Source of the DNA: a halophilic archaeon
Lineage (GTDB): Archaea; Halobacteriota; Halobacteria; Halobacteriales; Haladaptataceae
Direction: 5' to 3'
Assembly: GCA_003298465.1 (NCBI GenBank)
Contig: QNGA01000001.1
Coordinates: forward strand, 1,116,001 to 1,180,000
DNA: 64,000 nucleotides
Part shown: one piece after another, positions 53,267-62,306 of the stretch
Numbering within the stretch: the stretch's first letter is position 1
Layout: every line of letters begins with the position of its first letter
Position numbers and translations under genes: made by a program
The notes under the pieces: generated by a model
What the model was told of the DNA's origin: nothing
The model's input: only the letters and a program-made list of their open reading frames with translations
Database searches by the model: none

Positions 53267-54202
53267 CTACTTCCTGTCGAGACGCGAGAGGCCGTGCCAG
53301 ATAGCGTCGACCATCCGTTCCTCGCCGGTTCCGTCGGCGTCGTCCCAGCCGCGGGCGAGCGCGTCCTCCAGCACCGCGAGGTCGTGGTTCTCGAAGTTGT
53401 TCATCCCGCGGAACGATTCGAGGGCGGCGTGCTCGCTCTCGTCGAACGCGCCCGACGGCGTCCCGTCGTAAAAGCCGAGGTCGGCGAGCGTCGCGGCGAC
53501 GGATTCGGCCGTCTCCCCCGACAGCTCCCGCGTCTCCGCCGGTTCCTCGCGCTCGAGCAGCGTCACGTCGTATATCTTGAACACCCGCTCCAGTTCCTCG
53601 ATGGGGGTCTCGTGGTCGTCGACGCGCACATCGACCCAGCGGTCGTTCTTCCCGTCGTAGCCGCCGCCGGGCTTGACGACGTAGAGGGCGGCGCTCTGCT
53701 CGCCGCGCTTGTCGCCGCCGGCCTCGTTGCCCGCGTGGAGCGCCGCGATGAGCCGCTCGGGGAGGCCACGGTTCGCGGTTTTACCGTTCTCCTCGAACGC
53801 CTCCGCCATCGCTTCGAGCGTCTCGCGGTTCTCCAGGATGTTCCCCTGGACCGTGTACTGGTCGCCCTGGACGTCGCCGGCGTGGTCGAAACACTCCTCG
53901 CCCGTGAACGCCGCGACGGAGCCGTCCCGGCCGACGACGCCGACCTGTCGCTGGGTGGCCTCCGGGTCGTCGTCGGTCAGCGCCTCGACGACGTCGTCCG
54001 CCGACGCCCCCTGCCGGAGCAGGTCCAGTCCGTCCGGACCGTACGCGACGTTGGCGAAGCTCTGGGTGGCGATAGCGCCCGCGTCGGCGCTGGCGAACGG
54101 GACGACCGCGCCGACGCCGACGAACTTCGACTGGACGGCGACGCCGACCGCGTCCCGTTCGGGGTCGCGCGCGACGATGGAGAACGTCGAGGGTCGTGGC
54201 AT
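53267..54202 (-). CDS. DUF1028 (Ntn-hydrolase-like) protein with C-terminal peptidoglycan-binding-like part
   Basis: The protein has 311 residues from ATG 54202. The DUF1028 domain (1-210) is clear: TFSIVARDPERDAVGVAVQS, VVPFASADAGAIATQSFANV, RGEQSAALYVVKPGGGYDGK and RVDDHETPIEELERVF. The fold is Ntn hydrolase, and related amidohydrolases are active on the first Thr after processing; here mature start would be near Thr6. The C-terminal 100 residues resemble a putative peptidoglycan-binding domain although archaea lack that polymer. Function unknown. Confidence 0.9.
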   Translation of the reverse strand: MPRPSTFSIVARDPERDAVGVAVQSKFVGVGAVVPFASADAGAIATQSFANVAYGPDGLDLLRQGASADDVVEALTDDDPEATQRQVGVVGRDGSVAAFTGEECFDHAGDVQGDQYTVQGNILENRETLEAMAEAFEENGKTANRGLPERLIAALHAGNEAGGDKRGEQSAALYVVKPGGGYDGKNDRWVDVRVDDHETPIEELERVFKIYDVTLLEREEPAETRELSGETAESVAATLADLGFYDGTPSGAFDESEHAALESFRGMNNFENHDLAVLEDALARGWDDADGTGEERMVDAIWHGLSRLDRK

Positions 54203-54303
54203 ATCGGTCTCCTCGGACGCCACCCCGAAAAACGTTGAGCCTCGACGGTCCGTCGCACCGTCACGTCTGGCGACGTTTTCCGGTCGGAGCGCGTACGTCC
54301 GGC

Positions 54304-54762
54304 GTGCGCACCGCAGTACTGCTCGTGCTCGTCGCACTGTTTCCCGTGGGCGTCGCCGGCCACGTGCCGGACGCGTTCTCGCCGTCGGCCTGCGACCCGG
54401 ACGCCCGCGTGACCCTCCAGAACCAGTCGGTGACCGACGGGGCCGGAGCCGCGACGGTGACCGACGCGACGCTCGAAACCGGCGGGTTCGTCGTCCTCAC
54501 GCCCGACCCCGACGCGTCGGCGGGCGAGATGCGCGTCGTCGGCGTCTCGTCGTACCTCCCGCCGGGAACCCACGCGAACGTGACCGTCGGGCTGGACGCG
54601 CCGCTCGACCGACCCCGTCGCCTCTCCGCGGTCGTCCTCGAAGACGCCAGCGGCGACCGAATCGCCGACTTCGACGGCTCCGACGAGTTCGCCGGCGACG
54701 GCTGTGGCGGCCGAGTCGTCGACACCGCGACCCTCCGCCCGGTCTGCGGTCGCGTCGACTAG
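54304..54762 (+). CDS. Secreted DUF7282 protein
   Basis: The protein has 152 residues from GTG 54304, where a hydrophobic signal begins (VRTAVLLVLVALFPVGVAGH). The DUF7282 domain, ATLETGGFVVLTPDPDASAG, VVGVSSYLPPGTHANVTVGL and LSAVVLEDASGDRI, is a beta domain seen on many haloarchaeal surface proteins. Three or four Cys (SACDPDARV, GDGCGGR, RPVCGRVD) may pair. Function unknown. Confidence 0.82.
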   Translation: MRTAVLLVLVALFPVGVAGHVPDAFSPSACDPDARVTLQNQSVTDGAGAATVTDATLETGGFVVLTPDPDASAGEMRVVGVSSYLPPGTHANVTVGLDAPLDRPRRLSAVVLEDASGDRIADFDGSDEFAGDGCGGRVVDTATLRPVCGRVD

Positions 54763-55166
54763 CGCTTTCCCCCCTTGTGCGCGGTGAGTGGCTGGCGCGC
54801 GACCAGTTCGCAGTCGAACGCGGGATGCTCGACGAAGTGGTGAACCAGCATGTGTCGGCGACCGCCGGTCAGCCCCGTCTCGCCGACGTCGGCGGCGGTG
54901 AACTCGGTCGGGAGGCGCTCGTACCGCCGGGAGAGCGCCTCGAAGCTCTCGAACACCTTCCGGTGACCCGACGAGTCGGCTCCCCGGCGCGAGACGACGT
55001 AGCAGCCGTCCTTCCGGTGCTCGCCGACCGTGTGGACGAACTCGCGGCGCTCCGTCAGCGCCGCCCCGAGCGCTTCCCGCAACCGGTCGGCCTGCCGTCT
55101 CGACAGCACCTCGGTCTCGCCGGCCACGGTCACCTCGACCGCGCCGCCCGCGCTCGAAACCGACAC
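54759..55166 (-). CDS. DUF7528-like haloarchaeal protein, N-terminus uncertain
   Basis: The protein has 135 residues from GTG 55166. LSRRQADRLREALGAALTER, EFVHTVGEHRKDGCYVVSRR, RRYERLPTEFTAADVGETGL and TGGRRHMLVHHFVEHPAFDC match the small haloarchaeal family I know as DUF7528. Coding-like sequence continues upstream of the GTG in the same frame (RIEEAVGRRLIEKFSRERSD) to a stop at about 55278, and an ATG at 55296 in the adjacent frame begins MTSESLVSPED, so a one-base shift may split the native N-terminus. The stop is convergent with and overlaps the DUF7282 gene by four bases. Confidence 0.72.
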   Translation of the reverse strand: MSVSSAGGAVEVTVAGETEVLSRRQADRLREALGAALTERREFVHTVGEHRKDGCYVVSRRGADSSGHRKVFESFEALSRRYERLPTEFTAADVGETGLTGGRRHMLVHHFVEHPAFDCELVARQPLTAHKGGKR

Positions 55167-55483
55167 CCGCGGCTGGTCGGCGCGTGACGCGTCGTCGTCG
55201 GTAGAAGCGTCGCTACGCTCGCGGGAGAATTTCTCGATCAGCCGCCGACCGACGGCTTCCTCTATCCTCCGGACTCACGAGGGATTCGCTCGTCATCGCA
55301 CTCCCCAGTAGTTCCTCTCGGTTGATAAATTTACGGGGCCGGCGGGTCGCGGCCGGTCGGACCCGGTCGACCGTTCCTCGACCGGGTCCCGGCGCGGAAC
55401 TGCCGGCCGGGGGTGCGCGACCCGTCGGTCGACCGGTGGTCCAACCGACAGAACTTTTCGAGGTGCAGCGCTACGAACGTTGC

Positions 55484-58255
55484 GTGAACGTACGGGGAAC
55501 GGTCGTCGAACCGGGCGAAGTGCGGACGGTCAGCACGCAGTACGGCGACCGCGACCTCGCCGAGGTGGTCGTTCGGCGCGACGACGGCGAGTCGACGACG
55601 GTGACGCTGTGGGGGAAGTGGACCGAGACGGCCGACCTCCTCGAGGAGGACATGGAACTGCTCGTGACCGACGTGGACGAGGACGAGTACCGCGGCGAGA
55701 CGCGGTACGCGACGGGCGAGGAGTCGTACGTCGTCGTCGAGCCCTCGTTCCTGGTGAACGTGACCGACGTCCGGTCGTGGGTGCAGTGTCCCCGGATGTA
55801 CTACCTGAACAAGCTGTCGGGCGTCCCGCTGAACTACCCCGTGGTCAAGGGGACCATCGTCCACGAGGTGTTCGGGGACCTGCTCCGGGGCCGGGACCTC
55901 GACGACGCCATCGACGAGCGCGTCGAGGAGGCCGGCCTCGAACTCGGGCTGCTCGGCCGCGAGGCCGACGAGGTGGCGGGCGAGGTGCGCCGGAACGCGA
56001 AGGCCATCGAGGGGTGGCTGGAACAGGGCGCGCTCACCGAAGAGGACCAGTGGCGCAGCGAGTACACGCTCATCAGCGAGCGGTTCGGCATCAAGGGACG
56101 GGCCGACGCGCTCCGGCGGGGGATGCCCGTCGAACTGAAGACGGGGAAGAACACCAAGCGAGACCCCCGGTTCCAGGACAAGATCCAGGCGGCCTGTTAC
56201 GCCCTGCTGCTCCGGGAGCGCGACGTGCCCGCCGACACGGGGACCCTGCTGTACACCAAGAACTCGACGCTCGACCGCAACGAGGCGACGGGCGACCTCT
56301 CGCCCGCCAAGGAGTTCTCCGTCGGCCGGGGGTTGCTGGAGTTCGTCGTCCGGACGCGCAACGAGATCGCCGCGATGGAGTTCGACTACGGCGTCCCGAC
56401 GGGCTACGAGGCGGACGCGACCTGCGCGCACTGCTTCGAACAGGACACCTGCATGGTCGTCTCCGGTCGCCTCGACCAGCCGTCGAAGGCCGGGCAGGTC
56501 GGCACTGCGATTCCCGACGAGGAGCGGGCGTACTTCGAGGCGCAGTACCGGGCCATCGAGGCGGAGCGCCGCGAGGTCCACCGCGAGTACGCCAAGCTCT
56601 GGGAGCAGACCGCCGAGGAGCGCGCCGACGCCGACAAGGCCCTGATAGACCTCGACCCCGCGGGCCAGGAGGAGATAGAAGACGAGCGCTGGCGACTGCG
56701 CGCACGCCGCACCGACGACGCCGTCTCGAAGATACGGGAGGGCGACGTGGTGCTCGCCAGCGACGGCCACCCCGTCCACGGCCACGCCGAACTGGCGCGC
56801 GTGGAGGAACTCGGCGAGGAGGTCGTCGTCACGACCGACGAACCGGTGGAGTTGCGCCGACTGGACGTCTACCCCTCCGAACTGAGCGCCGACCGGATGC
56901 TCACGGCGCTGCACGACTGCCTGCTGAAGGGCGACGCCGACCGGAAGGACGTGCTCTTCGGCCGTCGAGAGCCCGAATTCGGGGGTGACGAGGCGCAACG
57001 GGCCTCGGTGGAAGCGAGCAGTGAGCGGAGCGACCCGCGGGCCGGTGACGAGACGTACATCGCGAACAACGAGAGCCAGAACGCCGCCGTGAACCTCGCG
57101 GTGAACGCCGAGGACTGCGCGCTCATCCACGGCCCGCCCGGCACGGGCAAGACGTACACCATCGCCCGCACCGTCCGGGCGCTCGTCGAGCGCGGAAACC
57201 GGGTCCTCCTGTCGGCGTTCACGAACCGAGCCGTGGACAACGCCCTCGAAGCGCTGCGCGACCAGGGGTTCGAAGATATCGTCCGCGTCGGGACGGAGAA
57301 CGGCGTCCGCGAGGACATGCAGGACCTGCGACTGGAACAGGGCGGCGACCCCGGCGAGCGCGTCGCCGAACTCCGCGGTGCGAGCGTCGTGGCCGCGACG
57401 ACGGCCACCTGCGGGTCGCGGGTGATGCGCGAACAGGAGTTCGACGTCGCGCTCGTCGACGAGGCCTCGCAGTTGACCGAACCGGCGACGCTCGCGGCCA
57501 TCAACCTCGCCGACCGGTTCGTCCTCGTCGGCGACCACCACCAGTTGCCGCCGGTCGTTCGGGCCGAGGGCGCGGAGCGCGACTCCACGGAGCGCGCGAG
57601 CGGAGAGCGAGACGAACCGCGAGCGAGCGACCTCGGCGAGTCGCTGTTCGAGCGCCTCGTCGAGCGCTACCCGGACGCCTCGGTGATGCTCGAACGCCAG
57701 TACCGGATGGCCCAGCGCATCCAGGCGTTCTCCTCCCGGGAGTTCTACGACGGCGCGCTCCGACCGGCGGACGGCGAGACCGCCGCCCAGCGGGTCGACG
57801 ACCTGCCGGGCGTCGACGGCGACGCGCTGTCCGACCGCCTCCGGAACGCCGTGTCGTTCGTCGACCCCGACGGGACGACGGTCGGGAACACGAACCCGGC
57901 GGAGGCCGAGCGCGTGCGCGAAATCGTCGAGCGGTTCGTCGAGGCGGGCGTCCCCGTCGAGGACGTGGGCGTCATCGCGCCGTTCCGCGCGCAGGTCGCG
58001 GAGATATCGCGGCGCGTCCCGGACGACGTGACGGTCGACACCGTCGACCGCTTCCAGGGGTCGAGCGAGGAGGTCATCGTCGTCTCGTTCGTCGCCACGG
58101 GGGACCTGGACAGCCCCATCTTCGAGGACTACCGTCGGGTGAACGTCGCGCTGACGCGGGCGAAGAAGTCGCTCGTGCTCGTCGGCGACGAGGCCGCGCT
58201 CCGGTCGCGGGACCTCTACGACCGCATGGTCGACTGGGCGGGAGCGGAGCGGTAG
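55484..58255 (+). CDS. Dna2-like nuclease-helicase (RecB/Cas4-type nuclease fused to superfamily 1 helicase)
   Basis: The protein has 923 residues from GTG 55484 (VNVRGTVVEPGEVRTVSTQY); the longer frame to 55322 adds Pro/Arg-rich sequence. After an OB-like N-terminal part (1-95) comes a Cas4/RecB-type PD-(D/E)xK nuclease: SWVQCPRMYYLNKLSGVPLN, GRADALRRGMPVELKTGKNT. A lone Cys (VQCPRM) plus CAHCFEQDTC form the expected four-Cys iron-sulfur site. The helicase half has Walker A IHGPPGTGKTYTIA, Walker B LVDEASQLTEPA, GDHHQLPPVV, RYRMAQ-like LERQYRMAQRI and VNVALTRAKKSLVLVGD. This layout is that of Dna2, which processes flaps and DNA ends. Confidence 0.93.
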   Translation: MNVRGTVVEPGEVRTVSTQYGDRDLAEVVVRRDDGESTTVTLWGKWTETADLLEEDMELLVTDVDEDEYRGETRYATGEESYVVVEPSFLVNVTDVRSWVQCPRMYYLNKLSGVPLNYPVVKGTIVHEVFGDLLRGRDLDDAIDERVEEAGLELGLLGREADEVAGEVRRNAKAIEGWLEQGALTEEDQWRSEYTLISERFGIKGRADALRRGMPVELKTGKNTKRDPRFQDKIQAACYALLLRERDVPADTGTLLYTKNSTLDRNEATGDLSPAKEFSVGRGLLEFVVRTRNEIAAMEFDYGVPTGYEADATCAHCFEQDTCMVVSGRLDQPSKAGQVGTAIPDEERAYFEAQYRAIEAERREVHREYAKLWEQTAEERADADKALIDLDPAGQEEIEDERWRLRARRTDDAVSKIREGDVVLASDGHPVHGHAELARVEELGEEVVVTTDEPVELRRLDVYPSELSADRMLTALHDCLLKGDADRKDVLFGRREPEFGGDEAQRASVEASSERSDPRAGDETYIANNESQNAAVNLAVNAEDCALIHGPPGTGKTYTIARTVRALVERGNRVLLSAFTNRAVDNALEALRDQGFEDIVRVGTENGVREDMQDLRLEQGGDPGERVAELRGASVVAATTATCGSRVMREQEFDVALVDEASQLTEPATLAAINLADRFVLVGDHHQLPPVVRAEGAERDSTERASGERDEPRASDLGESLFERLVERYPDASVMLERQYRMAQRIQAFSSREFYDGALRPADGETAAQRVDDLPGVDGDALSDRLRNAVSFVDPDGTTVGNTNPAEAERVREIVERFVEAGVPVEDVGVIAPFRAQVAEISRRVPDDVTVDTVDRFQGSSEEVIVVSFVATGDLDSPIFEDYRRVNVALTRAKKSLVLVGDEAALRSRDLYDRMVDWAGAER

Positions 58256-58471
58256 CCGGTCCGCGTCGAGCGCGTTCCGTCGCCCCGCGTCCCGCCCGCG
58301 ACGATTCGCGCCCCGTCGACGCAGATTCGTTCGCCCTCGCGGTCGTAATACTCGTTCCTCCCGGCCGTTACCGTAACCCGAACGCACCGCGAGGCGGCCG
58401 TCTCGCGGCGGAACGGGGAGGGTTCGCGCCAGAAGGGAGGATTTTTGGACGGCGATTGAGAGGCGGGACGC

Positions 58472-59488
58472 ATGGCATGGCTCCCGGACCCGCTGGTCGA
58501 CGCGTGGCGGGTCCTCACGGCGGTGGGCAACGAGCGCATCGCACCCGGCGTCGTCGTCGCCGACCTGTTCGTCGCGGGACTCCTGCTGGTCGCCGGCTGG
58601 TACGTCTCCCAGCTGGTCGTCCGGTTCGTGGGCCGGCGAGTCGCGCGGCGGTTCCAGCGCCCGAGCGTCCGCAAGACCATCCTCCGGAGCGTCCGGGGCG
58701 TGGTGCTGTTCGTCGCGGTGACGCTCGCCGCCGGTCAGCTGGGGTTCCGCGTGTCGAACGTCGTGCTGTCGGTGACGGTGTTCTCCGCAGTGCTCGGCCT
58801 CGTGCTCGCGCCCCTCGTCGGTAGCGTCGTCAACGGCCTGTTCGTGCTCGCGGACCAGCCCTACGAGATCGGCGACATGATCGAACTCGTGGACAACGGC
58901 TCGCCCACCGGCGGCACTCGCGGCTACGTCGAGGACATCACCCTGCGGTACACGAAGGTCTTCACGCTCCAGAACACGTTCCTCGTCATCCCGAACGCGA
59001 CGATGCGCGAGCGCGACGTGATAAACTACTCCGCCGAGGACACGCGCTCGCGGCTCTCGCTGGAACTGCTGGTGACCTACGAGGGGGACTTAGACGAGGC
59101 GCGAGCCATCATGGAGCGGGCGGCCCGCGAGACCCGCGAGGTGGTCGAGACCGGCCCGGACATCCGCATCGGGAGCGCTCGCTACCCGAGCGCGCCGGTG
59201 TCGTACATCAAGGAGTTCGCCGACCACGGCGTCCTGCTCGAACTGCAGTACTGGGTGAAAGACCCCTACTACATCGCCCGGGTGCGTTCGAAGATACAGG
59301 AACGGATATGGGCGGACCTCGACGACGCGGACGTGGAGATAGCCTACCCCCACTCCCACCTCGTGTTCGACGACACGAGCGGCACCGCGCGCGTCTCGGT
59401 CGACCCCGAGCGCGGTGGCGTTCCCCCCCGACGCGAGTCGGCCGAGGAGGCGCGCCACGATCCGCCGGGCGAGTCCGAGAGCCGCTAG
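58472..59488 (+). CDS. Small-conductance mechanosensitive channel (MscS family)
   Basis: The protein has 338 residues with three N-terminal helices (about 27-48, 67-88, 94-125). The pore helix VFSAVLGLVLAPLVGSVVNG, then NGLFVLADQPYEIGDMIELV and the following GYVEDITLRYTKVFTLQNTF, LVIPNATMRERDVINYS mark the MscS core and beta domain. It opens under membrane tension to release solutes during osmotic downshift, relevant for a halophile. The C-terminal tail is acidic. Its stop overlaps the convergent UspA gene by four bases. Confidence 0.95.
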   Translation: MAWLPDPLVDAWRVLTAVGNERIAPGVVVADLFVAGLLLVAGWYVSQLVVRFVGRRVARRFQRPSVRKTILRSVRGVVLFVAVTLAAGQLGFRVSNVVLSVTVFSAVLGLVLAPLVGSVVNGLFVLADQPYEIGDMIELVDNGSPTGGTRGYVEDITLRYTKVFTLQNTFLVIPNATMRERDVINYSAEDTRSRLSLELLVTYEGDLDEARAIMERAARETREVVETGPDIRIGSARYPSAPVSYIKEFADHGVLLELQYWVKDPYYIARVRSKIQERIWADLDDADVEIAYPHSHLVFDDTSGTARVSVDPERGGVPPRRESAEEARHDPPGESESR

Positions 59489-59883
59489 CCGACGGTGACG
59501 AGTTCGCAGTCGACCTTCTCGTCGAGGAACGCCTCGATGTCCGGGTCGCCGATGATGCGACGAACCGCCCGCCGCCAGCGCCCCACCTGCTTGCGACCGA
59601 TGACGACCACGTCCGCGTCGGTCGCCACGATCTCCTCCAGGATGGTCTCCTCGACGAGGAACCCCTCGCGCACGACGAACCGGACGCGGGCGAGCCGGTC
59701 GGACGCCCGTTCGACCCCCCGCTTCAGGTCGCGCCGCGTCACGTCGTCGCCGCGATGGTAGAGGTTGACGTGGAGGACGGTCAGGTCGGCGTCGCGCTCG
59801 TCGGACAGGTCTATCGCCGACGCGAGCGTCCGCTCGGAGTGTGCCGACAGCGGATACCGGACCGGTACGAGGACGCGAGTCAT
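59485..59883 (-). CDS. Universal stress protein (UspA family)
   Basis: The protein has 132 residues. Typical start VLVPVRYPLSAHSERTLASA. The ATP-binding motif is incomplete (ADVVVIGRKQVGRWRRAVRR instead of G-2x-G-9x-G[ST]), so nucleotide binding is uncertain. Members buffer stress responses. Overlaps the channel gene at their 3' ends. Confidence 0.9.
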   Translation of the reverse strand: MTRVLVPVRYPLSAHSERTLASAIDLSDERDADLTVLHVNLYHRGDDVTRRDLKRGVERASDRLARVRFVVREGFLVEETILEEIVATDADVVVIGRKQVGRWRRAVRRIIGDPDIEAFLDEKVDCELVTVG

Positions 59884-59953
59884 GTCGTGACGGACGCCGC
59901 GCGGCGGTGAGTACCTTACTATCCCCGGCCGTCCTCGACGCCCGCTGTCGATT

Positions 59954-61297
59954 CTACCGTTCGACGACCCGTCCCTCGACGGACGGGCCGATCCCCGTCT
60001 CGCGGGCGTACTCGACGAGCACCTCGTACTGGACGTCGCCCGTCGCGACGCGCTGGGACTCCTCGATGGCCGGGAACTCGTCGTCGGTGTGGAGCACGTA
60101 GTCGCTGGTCGCCACGGTGTAGGTCGCCGACGGGTCGAGCGGTTCGCCGTCGACGCGGACGACCTCGACGGTCCCGGCGTCGCGGTCCCAGGCGAGTTCG
60201 GCCCCGCTGACGTGGGCGTGGAACCAGCCGTCCTCGGCGAATCCGAGCGAGCCGTCGACCGCCTGCTTGAGCGCCGCGCGGAGTCGCTCGCCGGAGAGTT
60301 CCGCGACGGCGACCGGTTCCTCGAAGGGGAGCAGGCTCACGAGGTCCGCGACGGTGACCGCCCCCTGGATGGGGTCGCCGCTCCGGATACCGCCGCTGTT
60401 CTGGAGGGCGACGTCCGCGCCGGTCGCCCAGCGGTAGGCGTCGGCGACGAAGTTGCCGACGCGGCTCTCGCCGCCGAACAGGGTGGATTCCGTGCGCGCC
60501 AGCGGTTCCTCGACGGAGCCGACCACCTCGTCCAGCCCCGCGGCCGTCATGCGTTCGCGGAGCGCGCGGGCGACCTCGTTCGCGCGCCGGGCGTCGCCCG
60601 TCTCGTGGCGCGTCGCCGTCCCCGCCGCCAGGTCGACCTCCAGCACCGCGCGCCCGCCGTCGCCGGGTCGCGTGACGAGCGTCCCGTCGACGCGGTCGAT
60701 TCGCTCCGTCGGAACGTGACCGCCGAGGACGGCGTCGGCGTCGACCGCCGCGGCGAGGTCGTCGTCGCCCCGGCCGAGATGCGAGAGGACGACGACGCGG
60801 TCGACGCCGCGCGCCCGGAGGTCAGCGACCGCTTCCTCGGCCGCCGCGATAGGGTCGGCGAACGTCAGGTCGGTCGCCTGGGGGTTCAGCGAGGCGGTCC
60901 GGGGCGTCGTGACGCCCGTGAACCCGACGCGCGTTCCGTCCGCTTCGAGGACGGCCGTGCGCCGGGTCAGGTCGGCGGCGAAGCGCTCGCCGTCCCGAAA
61001 GACGTTGGCCGTCACCCAGGTCTGGGGGGACTCGACGACGACGTCGCGGGCGGCCGCGGGGCCGTAGTCGAAGTCGTGGTTGCCGAACGTCGCCACGTCC
61101 GGTTCGACGGCCGAGAAGAGGTCGAGCGCCTGTCGCCCCTCGGTGACCAGCGCCAGCACGCCCGGCGAGGTGTTGTCGCCGGTGCCGACCAGCAGGGCGT
61201 CCTCGCCGTCCAACTGACCCAGACTGCCCGCGAGACGGCCGATGCGGCCCGGGTCGTCGTAGGCGTTCTCGACGTCGGAGTACTGGAGGAGACGCAT
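59954..61297 (-). CDS. 5'-nucleotidase/2',3'-cyclic phosphodiesterase-like metallophosphatase
   Basis: The protein has 447 residues from ATG 61297. The calcineurin-like phosphoesterase domain has MRLLQYSDVENAYDDPGRIG, GTGDNTSPG, TFGNHDFDYG, LSHLGRGDDD and LGGHVPTE. The usual DxH at the start is D-V-E, so one metal ligand may differ. The C-terminal 5'-nucleotidase domain has LQNSGGIRSGDPIQGAVTVA, LLPFEEPVAVAELSGERLRA. No signal peptide is seen, so it is probably cytosolic, unlike bacterial UshA. Substrate: nucleotides or cyclic nucleotides. Confidence 0.92.
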   Translation of the reverse strand: MRLLQYSDVENAYDDPGRIGRLAGSLGQLDGEDALLVGTGDNTSPGVLALVTEGRQALDLFSAVEPDVATFGNHDFDYGPAAARDVVVESPQTWVTANVFRDGERFAADLTRRTAVLEADGTRVGFTGVTTPRTASLNPQATDLTFADPIAAAEEAVADLRARGVDRVVVLSHLGRGDDDLAAAVDADAVLGGHVPTERIDRVDGTLVTRPGDGGRAVLEVDLAAGTATRHETGDARRANEVARALRERMTAAGLDEVVGSVEEPLARTESTLFGGESRVGNFVADAYRWATGADVALQNSGGIRSGDPIQGAVTVADLVSLLPFEEPVAVAELSGERLRAALKQAVDGSLGFAEDGWFHAHVSGAELAWDRDAGTVEVVRVDGEPLDPSATYTVATSDYVLHTDDEFPAIEESQRVATGDVQYEVLVEYARETGIGPSVEGRVVER

Positions 61298-61433
61298 CGA
61301 CGGAGCGTATCGGCGTCGAGATAAATGGACTTCGACTCGGCGCGGGACGCCCGGACCCACCGCGCCGACGACCGCCGTCCGGGTCGCCGGTGAGACCGAC
61401 ACGTTGATTTGCTCACCGTGACACGTACTACCT

Positions 61434-61997
61434 ATGCGGATTCGAGACTGGCAGGACATCCTCCAGGACGTCGTCGAGCGGGACGTCGACCCAGAGGGCT
61501 GGCGCGCGACCGGGGGAACCCGGGCCGAGGGCGTCGGCGAGGACCTCTACGTCGGCCACCCGAGCGCCGGCGTCTACCACCTGAAGACGTACGCCAAGAA
61601 CCCCTTCGAGGTGCGCGGCGTCGGCACGCGCGTCGCCCGAAGTCTGGACGACGAGATCGGCTCCTACCTCCCGCGGGAGGACTACCGGGAGGGTCGGTTC
61701 GCGGTCCAGCACCCCGACGCCGCCCCGGGCGACGAAGAGGAGGCCGAGGAGCGCGCCAAACGACTCGAAGAGACCATCAGGGCCCACGCGGACGCGCCGA
61801 CGAACCGGGCCGACCTGTTCGACGACGTGATGGAGGCGATGGAGAGCCCCGCCTTCGGACCGATGGACTACGACAACTACGACCGCCCGGACGCCGTCGA
61901 GGACCTCGCCGCGACGTTCGAGGAAGCCGAGGAACTGCTGGACGCCGAACTCGACGACCTCATCGACGAGGACGAGGTCGGCAAGGGCTTCCAGTAG
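61434..61997 (+). CDS. Conserved haloarchaeal protein, function unknown
   Basis: The protein has 187 acidic residues starting MRIRDWQDILQDVVERDVDP. GVYHLKTYAKNPFEVRGVGT, RVARSLDDEIGSYLPREDYR and AFGPMDYDNYDRPDAVEDLA are its most patterned pieces. The middle is a charged helical segment (EEEAEERAKRLEETIRAHAD). There is no membrane helix or known motif. It lies opposite the nucleotidase gene with a short gap, so the two could share a divergent promoter. Confidence 0.75.
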   Translation: MRIRDWQDILQDVVERDVDPEGWRATGGTRAEGVGEDLYVGHPSAGVYHLKTYAKNPFEVRGVGTRVARSLDDEIGSYLPREDYREGRFAVQHPDAAPGDEEEAEERAKRLEETIRAHADAPTNRADLFDDVMEAMESPAFGPMDYDNYDRPDAVEDLAATFEEAEELLDAELDDLIDEDEVGKGFQ

Positions 61998-62306
61998 CGG
62001 TCGTCTCTTCTCCGGGATTTCGCGCCCGCGAAGTTCTCCGGTGGTCGGTAGCGGGGACCGGCGCGTCGGTGTCGGTGGAGGGCAAAGCGTCCGCGAGCGT
62101 GGTGGTCGTCGCGCCGACGGCGGCGGGGGGCGTCGCCGCCGCGGTACCGGGCAGGGGCATGGTGGGGCGCACTCGACCGCGAGCAGTGCACCCGGTTCGG
62201 ACCACAGTCGCGGACGGTAAAGCCTTTCAGTAGACTCAAACGTCCGTTTGACCTTCCCGCGAGCGAGTCGGCTGGCTTTAAGCACGTGCTCGTCCACTGC
62301 CCTCGC
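61998..62306. other. Gene-free interval before the SnoaL-like gene
   Basis: No frame is protein-like. The interval ends with an inverted repeat (62237-62252) and a TATA-like CTTTAAG (62274-62280) 26-33 bases before the ATG at 62307. Confidence 0.45.
62237..62252. promoter_or_regulatory. Palindromic operator candidate TCAAACG-TC-CGTTTGA
   Basis: Two perfect 7-bp arms around a 2-bp centre, 55-70 bases upstream of the ATG at 62307 and just upstream of the TATA-like box, where haloarchaeal activators usually bind. It resembles TetR/MarR-type sites in size. Confidence 0.45.

Noticed and set aside
53267..54202. C-terminal part of the DUF1028 protein as evidence of peptidoglycan binding.
   Set aside because: The domain name is historical; archaea lack peptidoglycan, so no such function is claimed.
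55331..58387. A 1018-codon open frame on the minus strand opposite the Dna2-like gene.
   Set aside because: It is the antisense shadow of a GC-rich gene: composition is Val/Arg/Gly-rich with no motif, and the plus strand carries full nuclease and helicase signatures.
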